The position numbers and the translations under genes were made by a program. Below the pieces are notes generated by a model. It was not told where the DNA came from, made no database searches, and saw only the letters and a program-made list of their open reading frames with translations. Shown here one piece after another: positions 6,863 through 8,092 of a stretch of 8,092 nucleotides of DNA; position 1 is the first letter of the stretch, and every line of letters begins with the position of its first letter. Source of the DNA: Deltaproteobacteria bacterium RIFCSPLOWO2_12_FULL_60_16 (GTDB lineage: Bacteria > Desulfobacterota > Binatia > UBA9968); the NCBI GenBank assembly GCA_001798565.1, contig MGSR01000026.1, forward strand, positions 1 through 8,092, in the 5' to 3' direction.

Positions 6863-6917
6863 TTCAAGTCGTTTAAATCGTTAGATCGTATTGAACGTTT
6901 TGAACTTCTTAAACTTT
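6863..6917. repeat. Degenerate 9-bp tandem repeat at a convergent gene junction
   Basis: Six consecutive units begin with TT and mostly carry AA at positions 4-5: TTCAAGTCG, TTTAAATCG, TTAGATCGTA (10 bp), TTGAACGTT, TTGAACTTC, TTAAACTTT. They span the 25-bp gap between the convergent stops and run into the last 11 codons of the downstream glycosyltransferase, where they encode its KFKKFKTFNTI tail. Complementary pairs such as GTTCAA (6862-6867) with TTGAAC (6900-6905) could form a weak stem, but this is not a convincing classical terminator. Confidence 0.55.
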
Positions 6918-7798
6918 TCTAAGAGCATGGCCCTGTAGTGATAGTATCGTCCCTTGGCGCGGTATTTCTTCCGTTCCTTCCCCAGCAGAGAATACCAGCC
7001 GAACGTCCCGACGGATCTCGCCAGGTTGGGAACGATACTAAAAATTGAGCTCCTTTTATAAACCAGACGGCTTCTTCCCTGCTGTTCGTGGCGAAAGCGG
7101 AAAAACTCCTCCGTCAGCCGGCTCCAGTCGATTTCGTTATAGACGATGGCTCTTGGCTCGTAGCCGATTCTCTTGCCCGCCTTCAGCACCCTTTTGGCAA
7201 ACTCGACATCCTCGGAAATCCCGGCCTCACCGGGACCCAGCTTCTCGTTAAAGAGCCCCACCTGATCGAACACCTGGCGTTTGACGGCGATGTTCCCTCC
7301 TGTGAGGGTTTGGATATCCGTGCCGGGGGGATAGTGATAATCGATGAAGTCGATCGTCCGGTAGCGTTGCAGCGCCTTTTGGAGTCGGGGATCGTCACGA
7401 TCTTTCGGGGGCATGAGGATTGAGCCTTGCATAATATCGTGCGGAAATGCGGAAAAGAAGTTAAGAACGGAATCAAGCCAACCGGGATCGATCTCAAGAT
7501 CGTCGTCAAAAAAAGCCAGGACGGAACCCTCGGCCTGGCGAATGGCCCGATTCTGGGCGCGGCACTTCCCGGGGACAGGCTCGCGTGCCTGGCGGCACCG
7601 GGGTCCTTCACGGCGGGAGTAGTCCGAGACAAGCCCTTCGACCGCCTTCCCCCCAGCTTCATCAGGGGCGTTGTTAGCGACGATGATATCGTGGCTGTTT
7701 CGTTCCCAGCCCTGCACGCGGTACAGCCCTTCCAGGAGACGGCCCAACTTTTCCAGGCGGCCCGAAGTCGCAACAATAATGCTGAGTGAGTTCTCCAC
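6881..7798 (-). CDS. Family 2 glycosyltransferase (rhamnosyltransferase-like GT-A)
   Basis: Inverting GT-A glycosyltransferase, likely acting on a surface glycan at the cytoplasmic membrane face. Read from GTG 7798 it is 305 residues: ENSLSIIVATSGRLEKLGRL (2-21), the strand HDIIVANN (36-43), EPVPGKCRAQNRAI (73-86), the metal-binding FFDDD (96-100), LTGGNIAVKRQVFDQVGLFN (165-184), the catalytic-loop motif GISEDVEF (193-200), and HEQQGRSRL (237-245). A basic tail follows, generated partly by a 9-bp repeat. The frame stays open up to 7867, but that extension lies inside the upstream cupin gene and reads as non-family sequence. GTG 7798 is 10 nt after the cupin stop, with a weak AGAGAAG upstream. 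It is co-directional with the cupin gene and probably in the same operon. The donor sugar cannot be assigned. Confidence 0.88.
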   Translation of the reverse strand: MENSLSIIVATSGRLEKLGRLLEGLYRVQGWERNSHDIIVANNAPDEAGGKAVEGLVSDYSRREGPRCRQAREPVPGKCRAQNRAIRQAEGSVLAFFDDDLEIDPGWLDSVLNFFSAFPHDIMQGSILMPPKDRDDPRLQKALQRYRTIDFIDYHYPPGTDIQTLTGGNIAVKRQVFDQVGLFNEKLGPGEAGISEDVEFAKRVLKAGKRIGYEPRAIVYNEIDWSRLTEEFFRFRHEQQGRSRLVYKRSSIFSIVPNLARSVGTFGWYSLLGKERKKYRAKGRYYHYRAMLLEKFKKFKTFNTI

Positions 7799-7808
7799 AG
7801 CGCTTCTC

Positions 7809-8092
7809 TTACAGACCGAGAAAATTAAAGGAAAAAGTATCCGGATCCTTCGGGTTGAATTGCTCACTCACGACAACAATCAGATAAAAGGGGATGGCTC
7901 CTGTATTGGTAATCGCATGGGCCACATGAGGCGGAATGCGCACCGTCACCATATTCTTTTCTCCCATAGGCAGCCTCTCCTCCTCACCCGTCCGTGTGTC
8001 CTTGAGAAAAAGCATCGCCTCGCCACTCACGACACAGAACCATTCCACTTTGCGCTGGTGGTAATGCTTCCCTTTGGTTTTTCCAGGGAAAG
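7809..8092 (-). CDS. CapF/WbjC-type C-terminal cupin domain protein, N-terminus beyond window
   Basis: The frame is open to the right edge, so the start is outside; the GTG at 8048 is internal because the homology continues upstream of it. The visible 94 residues form a cupin barrel: PGKTKGKHYHQRKVEWF, then VVSGEAMLFLKDTRTGEE, VRIPPHVAHAITNTG, and SEQFNPKDPDTFSF near the end. The HYH...E and PPxxxH residues are the expected metal ligands. The layout matches the C-terminal cupin of CapF/WbjC, the UDP-2-acetamido-2,6-dideoxy-hexulose reductase of the L-FucNAc pathway, in which the N-terminal part is an NAD(P)-dependent reductase. A standalone cupin of a surface-sugar cluster is the alternative. 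The adjacent glycosyltransferase supports a role in surface-glycan precursor synthesis. Confidence 0.7.
   Translation of the reverse strand, partial: FPGKTKGKHYHQRKVEWFCVVSGEAMLFLKDTRTGEEERLPMGEKNMVTVRIPPHVAHAITNTGAIPFYLIVVVSEQFNPKDPDTFSFNFLGL

Noticed and set aside
6856..6880. Intrinsic terminator between the convergent methyltransferase and glycosyltransferase genes
   Set aside because: There is no GC-rich stem followed by a T run on either strand; only AT-rich repeat units are present.
7799..7867. N-terminal extension of the second family 2 glycosyltransferase to 7867
   Set aside because: It would overlap the cupin coding end by about 59 bp and adds residues before the usual family start; GTG 7798, just after the cupin stop, fits better.

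Overview
The window comes from a GC-rich Gram-negative bacterium. The lipopolysaccharide (LPS) heptose kinase and the glycosyltransferases point to an LPS-bearing envelope. The order yicC - gmk - rel resembles that of Deltaproteobacteria-like lineages (Desulfobacterota and relatives), but this lineage call is an inference from gene order and protein flavour only. No mobile element, CRISPR array, tRNA or rRNA is visible.

Layout, left to right. A minus-strand block fills positions 1-6115. In transcription order (right to left) it reads: a WaaE/KdtX-like family 2 glycosyltransferase, a family 4 glycosyltransferase, a heptose-7-phosphate kinase (RfaE1/HldA type), YicC, guanylate kinase (gmk), and a bifunctional (p)ppGpp synthetase/hydrolase (rel) cut by the left window edge. 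Every junction in this block overlaps or is 3 bp apart, so it looks like one transcription unit with translational coupling. The large rel gene (1-1609, minus) is open to the window edge and is easy to miss because its stop lies outside. At about 6116-6162 the strand switches to a lone plus-strand SAM-dependent methyltransferase (6163-6855), preceded by a plausible extended -10 promoter. It converges on a second minus-strand block: a second family 2 glycosyltransferase (6881-7798) and, upstream of it, the C-terminal part of a CapF/WbjC-type cupin protein cut by the right edge. A degenerate 9-bp tandem repeat covers the convergent junction.

How the genes fit together. The right two thirds build and modify cell-surface glycan: heptose activation for the LPS inner core, three sugar transfers, a probable sugar-nucleotide modifying cupin, and a methyltransferase of a type common in such clusters. 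The left third is a housekeeping module in which Gmk makes GDP, YicC is an RNase-family protein, and Rel converts GDP/GTP to (p)ppGpp and back. The physical coupling of the two modules is the most notable organisational point.

I found no clear undescribed system. The items most worth a second look are an A9 tract in rel between its hydrolase and synthetase domains, the 9-bp repeat array, the absence of rpoZ between gmk and rel, and the LPS/stringent-response operon fusion.
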